Shown here: positions 10,004 to 18,290 of the stretch, piece after piece
How the letters are laid out: the number at the start of each line of letters is the position of its first letter
How positions within the stretch are numbered: the stretch's first letter is position 1
Assembly (NCBI RefSeq): GCF_000407485.1
Contig: NZ_ASWD01000002.1
Coordinates: forward strand, 806,001 to 870,000
Length of the DNA: 64,000 nt
Source: Enterococcus pallens ATCC BAA-351
GTDB taxonomy: Bacteria; Bacillota; Bacilli; Lactobacillales; Enterococcaceae
Direction of reading: 5' to 3'
Notes under the pieces: generated by a model
What the model was told of the DNA's origin: nothing
The model's input: only the letters and a program-made list of their open reading frames with translations
Databases searched by the model: none
Translations under genes and position numbers: made by a program

Positions 10004-10179
10004 CGTGTCCTTCCTCTTTCTGTTGAAGTTTTTCGTTTGATATTATTCGGTTGCGGCCTTCTCAACAGCAACCGAGTCATTTTTTCCTGCAAGTCCTGTT
10101 GGCTTCGCATCAGCGAGAACAGTAGATAGCTTTGAACCAGTACAATCAGGCCTAGTACCAGTAATAATAGATAGACCAC
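10000..10179 (-). CDS. One-TM mini-protein (locus A)
   Basis: 59 residues starting at GTG 10179 (VVYLLLLVLGLIVLVQSYLL) after GAGGCGAGG. A single N-terminal TM helix is followed by a short coiled-coil stretch (SQQDLQEKM) and a basic tail. It is equivalent to the 62-63 residue proteins at 27536-27727 and 50763-50951, which confirms that it is real although short. TGA overlaps the ATG of the pseudo-recombinase gene (ATGA), so the two are probably coupled and may act together at the membrane. No known family is recognised. Confidence 0.7.
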   Translation of the reverse strand: MVYLLLLVLGLIVLVQSYLLFSLMRSQQDLQEKMTRLLLRRPQPNNIKRKTSTERGRTR

Positions 10180-10200
10180 GTTCTGCCTCGCCTCTTTCGT

Positions 10201-13200
10201 TTACTTGGTTTTGATTTTTCCTAGGTCGTTCTTTTTGTAGTCCCAACTGTAGGGTTGTGGGCCATCTTGATTCAGCTTAGGTTTTAGATAAATAGTAATA
10301 AAATATTCTTCGTCGTTGTAAAGCTCGTCCCGCTTGAAGATTAAAGAAGCTTTATTGCTATTTGCTTCAGTTTTCCCTGTGTGGCTTGCACCATTTGGGT
10401 CTGCATTTCCTAAAGTTAGATAGTTGCCTACTATTTCATAATATTCAGGGATAATTAGCTTCAACTCCAATTCATCCAACGGATCATCCATGTGGTCTGC
10501 ATTCACAGCAATCGTTTCAAAGGCTGAATTATCGGCATTCTTACCTGATGAAATCCTTACCTGTCGTAACTGATCTGCATTTTCTATTGTTGTTCCAGAC
10601 ACTCCATCGTAATCATTGGTCGCCATTCTTAAGTAGCCTTCTTCAGGTACGACCAACTGATTGGAATCACCTACAATCACCTGGCGTACATGCAAGAGTA
10701 TATCGCCTGTGAGTGTGACATCTAGTCCTCCAAGAGTAGGCTTTGTCGTTCCGGCCTGATGATTGCCATCCACGGTTCCATCCCATTCATAACGAATCAT
10801 AGGTGCTCCATCCGGTGGACTGGAATCGATTAAGCCAGGTTGAGTAGCTGATTTAATCGCATTAAGATTGACTACTTGTAGTTTGGAAGAATTGGTTGTC
10901 TTATCTGCTAATACAGGCAGCTCAGTATCTGTTTCATGAGTAGAATCATAATAGTCATACACACGAACATTGCCTCGATCTAATACATCGGCTGCAGTAT
11001 GTCCACTTCTTAACCGAAATGGCAAAGAATAATCATCTGCATAATAGACTACACCATTGGTATCAGCAGGCGTTACCTCTGGATTAGTTTTACTATTTGG
11101 CACTGTATTTTTTGTGGTAACAAAAACCCAGACCCGATTCCTGATTTCAATGCCGTTTTCAGGTTTATAGATCACATCGACTGGATAAGGTTTTGCGACC
11201 TTTGCGTTTTGAAGTGCTTCTAGCTGATCCACATTTATCACAACTTTGCTTGACAACTTATTAGTATCTGTTCCATCTTCATCTATAGTTGCATTCGCTG
11301 TATTCCAAGCCATTGTTTTTGCCAACTCTTTGAATTTGTCAGCATCAGGCATAGAAGTATTTAGTTTATTCAAAGGAATGTGGAAGTTTTGTGCGTCCAG
11401 CATATACTCGTCCTCTACCTCTGTTTGTGGTGTCTTACTATTCACCCATCGGGATGTTGCAGCAGGTTGATTTTGTGTGTCTGTTACAAAATACGTCACA
11501 AGCTGTGGTCCAGTTTTTGAAGCATCAAATCCTAAACTTTTCCATTGAATTGATGCGGAAATATCCTTAGGGTTTCGATTAATACGTTTTTGAAGCCATT
11601 CTTCTCTTTCAGCAGATGTTCCAGCAATGGAAGAATCATTGCTATCAAAATAATCGTAAACTTTGATTGCAGAAGAGTCTGCTATAGTCCCATTTTTTGA
11701 GCCGGTAATTAGCCAGCGATCTAAGGTATTCCATTCTCTATAATTAGTTGCAACAGGATTAGTAACAGCTTTATCAGTAATGTCTACTAAAATATTATTA
11801 TCACTGCTTATTATTGGTGCATAATCATCATTGATATTCAATGTACCTATAAATCCACAATTACTTGAAGGATTTCCAGCTGGATTAAGATAGATACCTT
11901 GGGGACCTTCATCGATAGTGTATGTTTGATTAGGAAAGATATCAAAATCGTTTGTAATCCCCCCTATAAAAATTTTGTTATCTTGGCCTTCTAATGCATA
12001 ATCAGCGGATATCGATCCGTCCACCTCGAAAGCTCTCAAACTTCTAATATCCAGATCATCAGCGCTACCTGTTATTCCTTCAACCGTACCATTTACGAAG
12101 AAATGACTTCCTATGGTTGGATTAGCTGGATAATAATTGGAAGCAAATTCTCCTGTTAGACTAGTAGTTGTTCCATAGTATGAGAAAGTCCCATCTGTAT
12201 TCTTAAAAAAATTTATATTTGTTGCTCGAGGATACACTTTAATTATTTCATCTGTATAAGTATTTAAATCCACACGAATTAATTGAGTTTCTGTTTGATT
12301 TTCCACAGTGAAATAAATATATTCACTATTACACATATTCTTTATCACTTTATAAGAATGGTTATTTCCAGTTACAATATCACTTTTTATTTGTTCCACA
12401 GTCCTATGCTGGTATACACGTTCCTTCAAAATTGGATTTACCATCCCTGGATTTATGTCTCCCCTTTCTTGAACGTTAACATTCGCATCAAAGACTTGGA
12501 AGGTCTGCTGGTTTTTCCGTATTCCATGTTGATATCCAGCATAATTTATCAGTCCAAAAATATAATTGTCTAACTTATATATATCTGACCCGCTCACTGA
12601 ACAGACATTAGCTCCTTGCGACTCATCAAGATTTAGTTCTTCATACATCAATAAAGATTCTAAGGTATATTGATAGGTGGATTCACTGTTAAATCCTCCT
12701 GTTTCCCATCCGCTATTATTTATGGCTCCTATTGAAATTCTTTTTCTGTAAACACCTGGAGAAGCAGGATGTCCTGGATAAGATCTACCAATGATTAGTG
12801 CATCATTCGAATAATTTGAAAATTGATCAATGATAATATGAGTATCAATTTTAAGTGCAGTATTAGGATTCCCCGTAACAACCCCTACCGGATATTGGTA
12901 CCGGTCAATTGTTACGGGGGTTGATGTATCATTTACTGTGTACCTAAACCAAGTATTATTGAAAGTTGTTACTAAGAAAGTGTTGTTGCTCCTGTTATAT
13001 ATTTTAGTGCCAACTCGAAGATTCACATTATGTCTTGTGCCAATACTATTTGATGCTAGTTCGTTCCCCTCTTTATCATAAACAGCTGTTCTAGTAATTC
13101 CACCAACACCGCCACCAGCTATTTGAAAGAGCACAAAATAATTACCATTTTCTGTTTCCTCGATACTTTGAATGTTTACACCTATATCAGCACCATTCGA

Positions 13201-13530
13201 AGCTCGTTCACTACCATAGGCACTAACGTTTTCCTTATTTAAAACTGGAACCTTATCACTTCCTTGAACATAGCCATCAAATTGCGATCCTAAATCCCTA
13301 AGCACCTGCTCTTCCAACTGTGTTGCATCTAAAGGAACTGTAAACTTCGTGCCGCCACTTCCTAATTCAATTGTACTAGCGGGATGGGCAGACACATGCT
13401 TTTTTTCCTGAAAAAAACTTACTAAGAAAACAATGCTTGATAAACAAACTCCTAGAATACAAATCAGTCCTAAGCACTTTTTCCAGCTTCTATTGTTTGA
13501 CAATTTTTGATTAAATTTAACCTTTCTCAT
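10201..13530 (-). CDS. Large surface protein of locus A, unique N-terminal region
   Basis: 1,109 residues. A signal or anchor segment (CLGLICILGVCLSSIVFLVS) lies near residue 25. The first 600 residues are repeated beta-rich segments with NGNYFVLFQI and NNTFLVTT motifs that could form a propeller. Two segments of the type NVRVYDYYDS are followed by the C-terminal module HVRQVIVGDSNQLVVPEEGYL to PQPYSWDYKKNDLGK. That module is shared with the large proteins of loci B and C, whereas the N-terminal two thirds are unrelated to theirs. There is no LPXTG. The shared end may dock it on the fibre; the variable part may bind a surface or host ligand. It follows the minor exported-protein gene across a hairpin leader. 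Confidence 0.7.
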   Translation of the reverse strand: MRKVKFNQKLSNNRSWKKCLGLICILGVCLSSIVFLVSFFQEKKHVSAHPASTIELGSGGTKFTVPLDATQLEEQVLRDLGSQFDGYVQGSDKVPVLNKENVSAYGSERASNGADIGVNIQSIEETENGNYFVLFQIAGGGVGGITRTAVYDKEGNELASNSIGTRHNVNLRVGTKIYNRSNNTFLVTTFNNTWFRYTVNDTSTPVTIDRYQYPVGVVTGNPNTALKIDTHIIIDQFSNYSNDALIIGRSYPGHPASPGVYRKRISIGAINNSGWETGGFNSESTYQYTLESLLMYEELNLDESQGANVCSVSGSDIYKLDNYIFGLINYAGYQHGIRKNQQTFQVFDANVNVQERGDINPGMVNPILKERVYQHRTVEQIKSDIVTGNNHSYKVIKNMCNSEYIYFTVENQTETQLIRVDLNTYTDEIIKVYPRATNINFFKNTDGTFSYYGTTTSLTGEFASNYYPANPTIGSHFFVNGTVEGITGSADDLDIRSLRAFEVDGSISADYALEGQDNKIFIGGITNDFDIFPNQTYTIDEGPQGIYLNPAGNPSSNCGFIGTLNINDDYAPIISSDNNILVDITDKAVTNPVATNYREWNTLDRWLITGSKNGTIADSSAIKVYDYFDSNDSSIAGTSAEREEWLQKRINRNPKDISASIQWKSLGFDASKTGPQLVTYFVTDTQNQPAATSRWVNSKTPQTEVEDEYMLDAQNFHIPLNKLNTSMPDADKFKELAKTMAWNTANATIDEDGTDTNKLSSKVVINVDQLEALQNAKVAKPYPVDVIYKPENGIEIRNRVWVFVTTKNTVPNSKTNPEVTPADTNGVVYYADDYSLPFRLRSGHTAADVLDRGNVRVYDYYDSTHETDTELPVLADKTTNSSKLQVVNLNAIKSATQPGLIDSSPPDGAPMIRYEWDGTVDGNHQAGTTKPTLGGLDVTLTGDILLHVRQVIVGDSNQLVVPEEGYLRMATNDYDGVSGTTIENADQLRQVRISSGKNADNSAFETIAVNADHMDDPLDELELKLIIPEYYEIVGNYLTLGNADPNGASHTGKTEANSNKASLIFKRDELYNDEEYFITIYLKPKLNQDGPQPYSWDYKKNDLGKIKTK

Positions 13531-13577
13531 CCCGATTCCCTTCTTTCAATACTCATCAAATCAATGTTCTACTTACT

Positions 13578-13642
13578 AAAACACTCACCTCATGAGTGTT
13601 GTTTCTTTTTATAAAGAGACACAGCGGGGAAACTGCATCTCT
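13578..13642 (-). promoter_or_regulatory. Two leader hairpins before the large surface-protein gene (locus A)
   Basis: AACACTCA/TGAGTGTT (13580-13600) with T-rich flanks resembles a terminator or attenuator. A second stem from AGAGACACAG to CTGCATCTCT (13615-13642) includes the stop of the upstream gene. Both recur at the same place in loci B and C. They probably reduce or regulate read-through into the adhesin gene. Confidence 0.6.
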
Positions 13643-14288
13643 AATTTTCTGTTTTTCCCGTTAATGCTTCATCTACTATCTTTAAAGGATCTCCATTCAC
13701 ACTAGGAACAACACCTTGCCACCAAGCGTCACGATATACATGTTTCGCACAGTTAATGGTTTCAACCTTTAGTGAGATGGTGAATGTGGCATCATGATAC
13801 TGATCACTTATTTGAGCGGATAATCTGATTTTTTCAAAAAGCGCTGTTGTTGGCTTACCAGGTTCTAGTGCCTCCTTAATATAGTAGTAATACCCATCTT
13901 CTCCATCTACCCATTCAGTCGCATCCAGTCCCTCTAAAATCAAATCTGTTCCAAGCTTTAAGGACAATATCTGATAATTATCAGGATCTCCAGCAATGCT
14001 CGTTCGGACCTCTGGCAAAATCATCACTCGTACGAATTGATTGATTGTACCGGTATTTTTAATCTTTACAGTCTTTGTAACCGAAGTATTCTTTTTTATC
14101 TCTTGAATACCTTCGTTGAAAACTTCGTCCAGCTCGGTTTCTACCTGCCCGATTAAAAAATCATTCTCTTTCTTGTCCTCTGCCGTCATTGCTGCATACA
14201 CTAAATAACTTCCACCAAGCAATAGGAGGAGACAACTAACTGCAATGAAAAGATAGAACTTTCGACGATTTTTTCTTCGCTGCTTCAT
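13641..14288 (-). CDS. Minor SipW-type exported protein, 215 aa (locus A)
   Basis: The basic N-terminus KQRRKNRRK, a hydrophobic core (FIAVSCLLLLLGGSYLVYAA) and MTAEDKKENDFLIGQ directly after it form the SipW-type signal pattern seen in TasA/CalY/BsaA proteins. The mature part has VKIKNTGTINQFVRVM, matching the IxNTGxxxxFVRV strand of the larger fibre subunit, and ends without an anchor. It is probably processed by the SipW-like peptidase of this locus and incorporated as a minor pilin-like subunit or assembly factor. The ATG follows AGGAGGAGCAAG, 12 bp after the preceding gene. Confidence 0.75.
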   Translation of the reverse strand: MKQRRKNRRKFYLFIAVSCLLLLLGGSYLVYAAMTAEDKKENDFLIGQVETELDEVFNEGIQEIKKNTSVTKTVKIKNTGTINQFVRVMILPEVRTSIAGDPDNYQILSLKLGTDLILEGLDATEWVDGEDGYYYYIKEALEPGKPTTALFEKIRLSAQISDQYHDATFTISLKVETINCAKHVYRDAWWQGVVPSVNGDPLKIVDEALTGKTEN

Positions 14289-14300
14289 CTTGCTCCTCCT

Positions 14301-15149
14301 TTACTTGACTAGTTTATCTTTGTATAACTGATAGGCATGATCATCGGTAGGTTGAATTCCCCAGTCACTGATTAGTTCGTTGGTCAGGTCATGGGCATTC
14401 ATCTCAGGAACTAATTTGTACAAGGCTCCTTTGTGTTGATTCTCATAAGCTGCACTTAAAGTAACACTATCCAACAAATTAGGCGTAACTTCCGTTGGTT
14501 GAAGAACCTCTGAATAATAGAAATATCCCTTCTCGTAATACCAGTAATTGGTGTCACTAGCAGTTGGAGGCATACTTTGATCAAAGACTTTTCCAGCTTC
14601 AAAGTTCAATTCAATAGACGGTAAAGGATTTGCTCTTGTTCCTTTATAAGGATACGTCTGATCTATCAAGGCAACGTTTGCTTTGTAATGCGTATTGGCC
14701 TTCGTTCCATACGTGTTGCCAACAACCCAGGTATTGGTTTTCTTGACATCAATCGTTGTTGCACTGGGTGTGCCATAGACTTTCAAATCCCCATTGCCAT
14801 CACCAATACCATGATTGTCAGTGACATCTGTTTCAAAACCAACGAAGAATTCTTTTAGAGAAATGCGCACAATTGCTGGTGTTTCTCCCGTGTTACGCAC
14901 TCGAACGTTTTTCTCCTTCGTGGTTCCTGGTGACCAGTGAAAGACTTGGCCGAAGTCTTCTTCTACAATCGCTGACAACTTTCGATGATTGGCATCCGTC
15001 CGGTTGACCCGTTCATCGGCAGAGGTAATCCACGCATAGGTACTGCCTACGATTAATAACAAGCTCAACACTAGAGAGAAGCAGGCGAACAGTCCTTTAC
15101 TGCGGACAAAGGTCTGAAATAGATGTTTTCGCTTTTCCTTCTGGTTCAT
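14301..15149 (-). CDS. SipW-type exported protein, 282 aa (locus A)
   Basis: The hydrophobic segment LFACFSLVLSLLLIVGSTYA is followed by WITSADERVNRTDAN, the WITS/AxDxRxNR signature of SipW-dependent signal peptides in these loci. The mature protein contains VRVRNTGETPAIVRISLKEF, the same NTG strand as the other subunits, and YYEKGYFYYSEVL. I place the start at ATG 15149, which overlaps the LPXTG gene stop (ATGA) and follows GGAGGAGCAGGG; an in-frame ATG 30 bases upstream lies inside the LPXTG gene. The likely role is a second structural or accessory component of the extracellular fibre. Confidence 0.75.
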   Translation of the reverse strand: MNQKEKRKHLFQTFVRSKGLFACFSLVLSLLLIVGSTYAWITSADERVNRTDANHRKLSAIVEEDFGQVFHWSPGTTKEKNVRVRNTGETPAIVRISLKEFFVGFETDVTDNHGIGDGNGDLKVYGTPSATTIDVKKTNTWVVGNTYGTKANTHYKANVALIDQTYPYKGTRANPLPSIELNFEAGKVFDQSMPPTASDTNYWYYEKGYFYYSEVLQPTEVTPNLLDSVTLSAAYENQHKGALYKLVPEMNAHDLTNELISDWGIQPTDDHAYQLYKDKLVK

Positions 15150-15916
15150 CCCTGCTCCTCCTCTCGACGTTTTTTCCATAGAAACAATGCAATCATTACC
15201 AGTAATAAACCAGTCAGAAACATGTAGACCACTTGTTCACCTGTTTGCGGCAATAGCTTCCGACTAGAAGGGTTTCCTTGTCCAGTGGACGGCAAATTGC
15301 CTGATCCTCCAGACGAACTGGGGATTGTGGGTTCAGATGGTTGCGTTGGTGTCGTAGGTTCCGTTGGCTTCGTCGGCTGTGTGGGTTCTGTTGGTTGATC
15401 TTTCGTTCCCACAAAGGTCCACAGAAAATCTAACGTGCTTTTTGTTTTCAAATTCTCATTGGTCAAATCAGCATCTATTACAAAGGTTGCTTGCATGATT
15501 TTGTCTGTTCCATAGGTACAAACACCTAATTCCAGAGGTGTCTTACTCCAATCTCGACTGGCATCCCCCAGTAATGGACCATGATAAATTTCTTTGCCAT
15601 CTAAAACCAAGGTCATGGTAATATGATTCTTCCAGTCCACCGACCCGCTGGAGTCAATCTCTTCGACTAACATTCCTAAGGAAAATGGTTCTTCCAGATC
15701 CAAGCTGCGAATCGTAATCTCTTTTTCAAAGACATCTCCGGGGAGAATATCTACTAAATCAATGTAGTACTCTCCCTCAGAGGTGGCATACATCCCATCG
15801 GAATCGCCGATCACCATGCCGGGGGGAAGTGCTTTTGCCGCTTGCACAGTGGACATGCCGCAAAAGAAGAAACAAAAACACAGGATACTACTAAATAAAA
15901 TCCTAAGTTTTCTCAA
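15146..15916 (-). CDS. LPXTG wall-anchored protein of the fibre locus A
   Basis: 256 residues: a Sec signal peptide (ILFSSILCFCFFFCGMSTVQA), an ectodomain with GEYYIDLVDILPGDVFEKEI and TIRSLDLEEPFSLG, a Pro-Thr-rich spacer of PTEPTQPTKPT repeats, LPQTG, a TM helix and KKRREEEQG. A housekeeping sortase, not encoded here, should link it to peptidoglycan. The ectodomain resembles the SipW-exported neighbours but uses an ordinary signal peptide, so it may be the base that tethers the fibre to the wall. The start codon appears to be TTG 15916 after GGGAGAGGTGACAGAGG. Confidence 0.85.
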   Translation of the reverse strand: MRKLRILFSSILCFCFFFCGMSTVQAAKALPPGMVIGDSDGMYATSEGEYYIDLVDILPGDVFEKEITIRSLDLEEPFSLGMLVEEIDSSGSVDWKNHITMTLVLDGKEIYHGPLLGDASRDWSKTPLELGVCTYGTDKIMQATFVIDADLTNENLKTKSTLDFLWTFVGTKDQPTEPTQPTKPTEPTTPTQPSEPTIPSSSGGSGNLPSTGQGNPSSRKLLPQTGEQVVYMFLTGLLLVMIALFLWKKRREEEQG

Positions 15917-15957
15917 CCTCTGTCACCTCTCCCTTCTTTTCATGGCGTGCTCATAGC

Positions 15958-17274
15958 CTAGATGCCTGCTTTAAGTTTGTTTACAATTGCTAATGTATCG
16001 CCTGTTGGTGTTGAACCGCCACCTAATTCCCAACCTGCTGAATCAGTTAGTGCATCCGCGTTGGCTTGAACGGCTTCCATTTTCACTACTAAATCGTAAG
16101 AAGCATTCGTATACTCTGTACCCATTGCACTTTCAAAGACTAGTTTCTCCAATAGATTCTTGGTTGTTTCACCTGATTTCACTGGTACAGTGTAGTAGAA
16201 CCAACCATCATCCTTGTTGTATACCCACTTGTCACTACCTAGAGTAGCGATGTCTGTAACATCTGCACTGTAGCCGATCTTGATCTCACTCTTACCTAAA
16301 CCTTTGGTATCTGCTTGAACGTCTTTTTTACCTGTTGCTGTTGGGATTTGATTCGTTACTGTTGCTGGTGTAACCGCTGGTAGGTCTGTAGCGGCAGCAT
16401 AGCCTAATCCACCGAAGGTATAGTCATAGTCAACACTGTAACGGACACCGTCTGTTCCCAGCAACGCGCGACCGGTTGCTGCACCGTCTTCATCTGGTAG
16501 AGATGATTTTGCCCAGTTGACAGTGGTATTCTTGTACCCATTTTCGTAGTAACCGTATTTCACATTGGTCAAGGCAAAGTTCCAGTCTTTGGCATCCAAT
16601 TTGCTGTTTTCATTGGTTACTGAGATATCGAAAGTCATGGATTGGTATTTATTTTTACTTGCATCGTAACCAGTATCGCCAGGATTTTTTCCATTGTTGT
16701 CCGTATGAGTAAAGTATTCATGCATCATTTTTGCTTCATAACTAATTTTTTCAGCACCAGTAACTGGGTCAACCGTCTTTCCACCCTTAACCAATAATTT
16801 TGCATTGTCATCTGCTGGCGTTGCCAACCCAGTAATTTGTCCAGCTGGCACTTGGACAAAGCCATCTTTATAGGTTTGGTCTCCATTGAAATTAATTGGC
16901 ATATGTTTGTTCAATCCTGAATCATTCGCTACATAGGTGTATTTTGCACCCGTAACTGAACTTGGATCATACTTTTCTGCACCTAATTTGTCCAAATGTT
17001 TCAACACTTCTTCATAAGAAACTCGAACAAATACACTCGCTGTACCAGTATTCGATACGGCAACTTCTTTAGTTGCTTCAGTTCCTGGTACCAATGGTTT
17101 TGGTTCCCAGGTTTCCTTTACTGTCACGCTGTTGTCACTTACTGCTGCAGATTCCGCCCGGTTAATCCGTTGATCCTGCGCAGTAATCCAGGCGAATGTC
17201 CCGGAGATGGCTGCGATTAACGCCAAAGCCGCTGCGGCAGCCATCAGCTTTTTCTTTTTACTATTCTTCTTCAT
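15958..17274 (-). CDS. Major SipW-dependent fibre subunit, BsaA/TasA-like (locus A)
   Basis: 438 residues from ATG 17274. The lysine-rich start (KKNSKKKKL), alanine-rich hydrophobic core and ISGTFAWITAQDQRINRAES form a SipW-dependent signal peptide. The mature part has WEPKPLVPGTEATKEVAVSN and NTGTASVFVRVSYEEVLKHL, the CalY/TasA-like strand, then WFYYTVPVKSGETTKNLLEK and YDLVVKMEAVQA. There is no wall anchor or TM tail. By analogy with BsaA of Clostridium perfringens it is expected to polymerise outside the cell; the fibre role is inferred. Its own strong SD (TAGGAGG) and an upstream hairpin suggest higher expression than its neighbours. It is very similar to the locus C copy. Confidence 0.85.
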   Translation of the reverse strand: MKKNSKKKKLMAAAAALALIAAISGTFAWITAQDQRINRAESAAVSDNSVTVKETWEPKPLVPGTEATKEVAVSNTGTASVFVRVSYEEVLKHLDKLGAEKYDPSSVTGAKYTYVANDSGLNKHMPINFNGDQTYKDGFVQVPAGQITGLATPADDNAKLLVKGGKTVDPVTGAEKISYEAKMMHEYFTHTDNNGKNPGDTGYDASKNKYQSMTFDISVTNENSKLDAKDWNFALTNVKYGYYENGYKNTTVNWAKSSLPDEDGAATGRALLGTDGVRYSVDYDYTFGGLGYAAATDLPAVTPATVTNQIPTATGKKDVQADTKGLGKSEIKIGYSADVTDIATLGSDKWVYNKDDGWFYYTVPVKSGETTKNLLEKLVFESAMGTEYTNASYDLVVKMEAVQANADALTDSAGWELGGGSTPTGDTLAIVNKLKAGI

Positions 17275-17317
17275 TCCTTTTTTCCTCCTATACATCCTTT
17301 TTTCTTTTTATATAAAT

Positions 17318-17333
17318 ACTTGTACAAACAAGT
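17318..17333 (-). promoter_or_regulatory. Hairpin between sipW-like and fibre genes (locus A)
   Basis: ACTTG and CAAGT pair around TTTGTA directly after the sipW-like stop, followed by ATTTATATAAA. The same arrangement with different sequence occurs in loci B and C, so the structure is conserved rather than the sequence. It could stabilise a processed fibre mRNA or act as a weak terminator. Confidence 0.5.
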
Positions 17334-17335
17334 AG

Positions 17336-18277
17336 TTATACCCCTCTTGGATAATTCCTTTGTTTGGTGGGTCTTCTCACTGGTTCTGGCTGTAGAAAAT
17401 ATGCCTTCAAAACTAGGAAGAAGCCAAAGGTAGACAAGACACATACCAGACATAACCACAGATTTTCCTGTACAAAGTTCAAGACACTCCCCATTTTAGG
17501 AATGACAAAGGTGACTTTTCCGTAAACTCTGTCAGCAAAGATTGGTGGATCCTTACTGTTATTGGCGTCCCCTTTGGTAACGATGTAGTCACCTTCTTGT
17601 CCGTTTAATTCAGTTAATCGCTCCACCATTCTATGGGTCAGATAACGATCGCCTTCCCCAACCTGAAAAGTGACAATATCTCCTTCTTTGACTTGACTGC
17701 CATCGGTCATCTTCACTAACACAATATCTCCCGCATAGAATCCTTTCGACGGAGAATCCGGCTGTGGTGCCATCGAATCTGTCAAAACCTGGTAAAAGCG
17801 ATAGCCAAAAATAGCCGCATCGGACTTTTCACTAAAGGCAAACATCAGCGAACTCAACAAAATCCCTATCGTCAACGTGTAAAAGAACAGGTTATACACG
17901 AATAAGAAAATCTTGCGATTCGTAGATTTCTTGGCTTCTTGTAGTGGTGGCGCTCCTTGTTGGACAGGTCTAGGACGTTGTGGTCGCGCTCTTGGCGGTA
18001 TTGATTGATTCTGATCATAAGGTCGCGACCGTTCATATCTTTCCGATACCCTTCGAGAAGGATAGGAACCTCGGACGGGTGGAACCTCTCGACGAGGATA
18101 GCAGCCTTCTCGTCCTCGATTAACTGGTCGTTGCGGTGGATAGGATCTTCGATCGTCATACTCATCTTCGTAATAGTCATATCTTCTTGGTGGTCGGTGG
18201 CTCGAAGGGGCCCTGTCACGATACGGTGGTTCATCAAATTCATAGTCATGATCCCGGTATTCACGTTGTCTCGACAT
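17336..18277 (-). CDS. sipW: SipW-type signal peptidase I with disordered N-terminal tail (locus A)
   Basis: 313 residues from ATG 18277. The core (about residue 122 onward) has a TM helix (FVYNLFFYTLTIGILLSSLM), catalytic Ser168 in VLTDSMAP, DIVTFQVGEG, and His215 in LTHRMVER in place of the usual Lys. This is the Ser-His ER/archaeal type typical of SipW. A second TM helix (LWLCLVCVLSTFGFFLVL) ends the protein. The first 120 residues are an unusual Arg/Tyr/Pro-rich low-complexity tail, predicted cytoplasmic and probably interacting with a partner. It should cleave the SipW-type signals of the three downstream proteins. The start lies 13 bp after the glucosaminidase stop. Confidence 0.85.
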   Translation of the reverse strand: MSRQREYRDHDYEFDEPPYRDRAPSSHRPPRRYDYYEDEYDDRRSYPPQRPVNRGREGCYPRREVPPVRGSYPSRRVSERYERSRPYDQNQSIPPRARPQRPRPVQQGAPPLQEAKKSTNRKIFLFVYNLFFYTLTIGILLSSLMFAFSEKSDAAIFGYRFYQVLTDSMAPQPDSPSKGFYAGDIVLVKMTDGSQVKEGDIVTFQVGEGDRYLTHRMVERLTELNGQEGDYIVTKGDANNSKDPPIFADRVYGKVTFVIPKMGSVLNFVQENLWLCLVCVLSTFGFFLVLKAYFLQPEPVRRPTKQRNYPRGV

Positions 18278-18290
18278 ATCTCCCCTTCTT

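Noticed and set aside
10043-10246. 67-aa open frame on the minus strand
   Set aside because: It overlaps the real 59-aa mini-protein in another frame; only the latter is conserved in B and C.
15214-15414. Pro/Gln/Arg-rich frame inside the LPXTG gene
   Set aside because: Shadow of the PTEPT repeat region in another frame.
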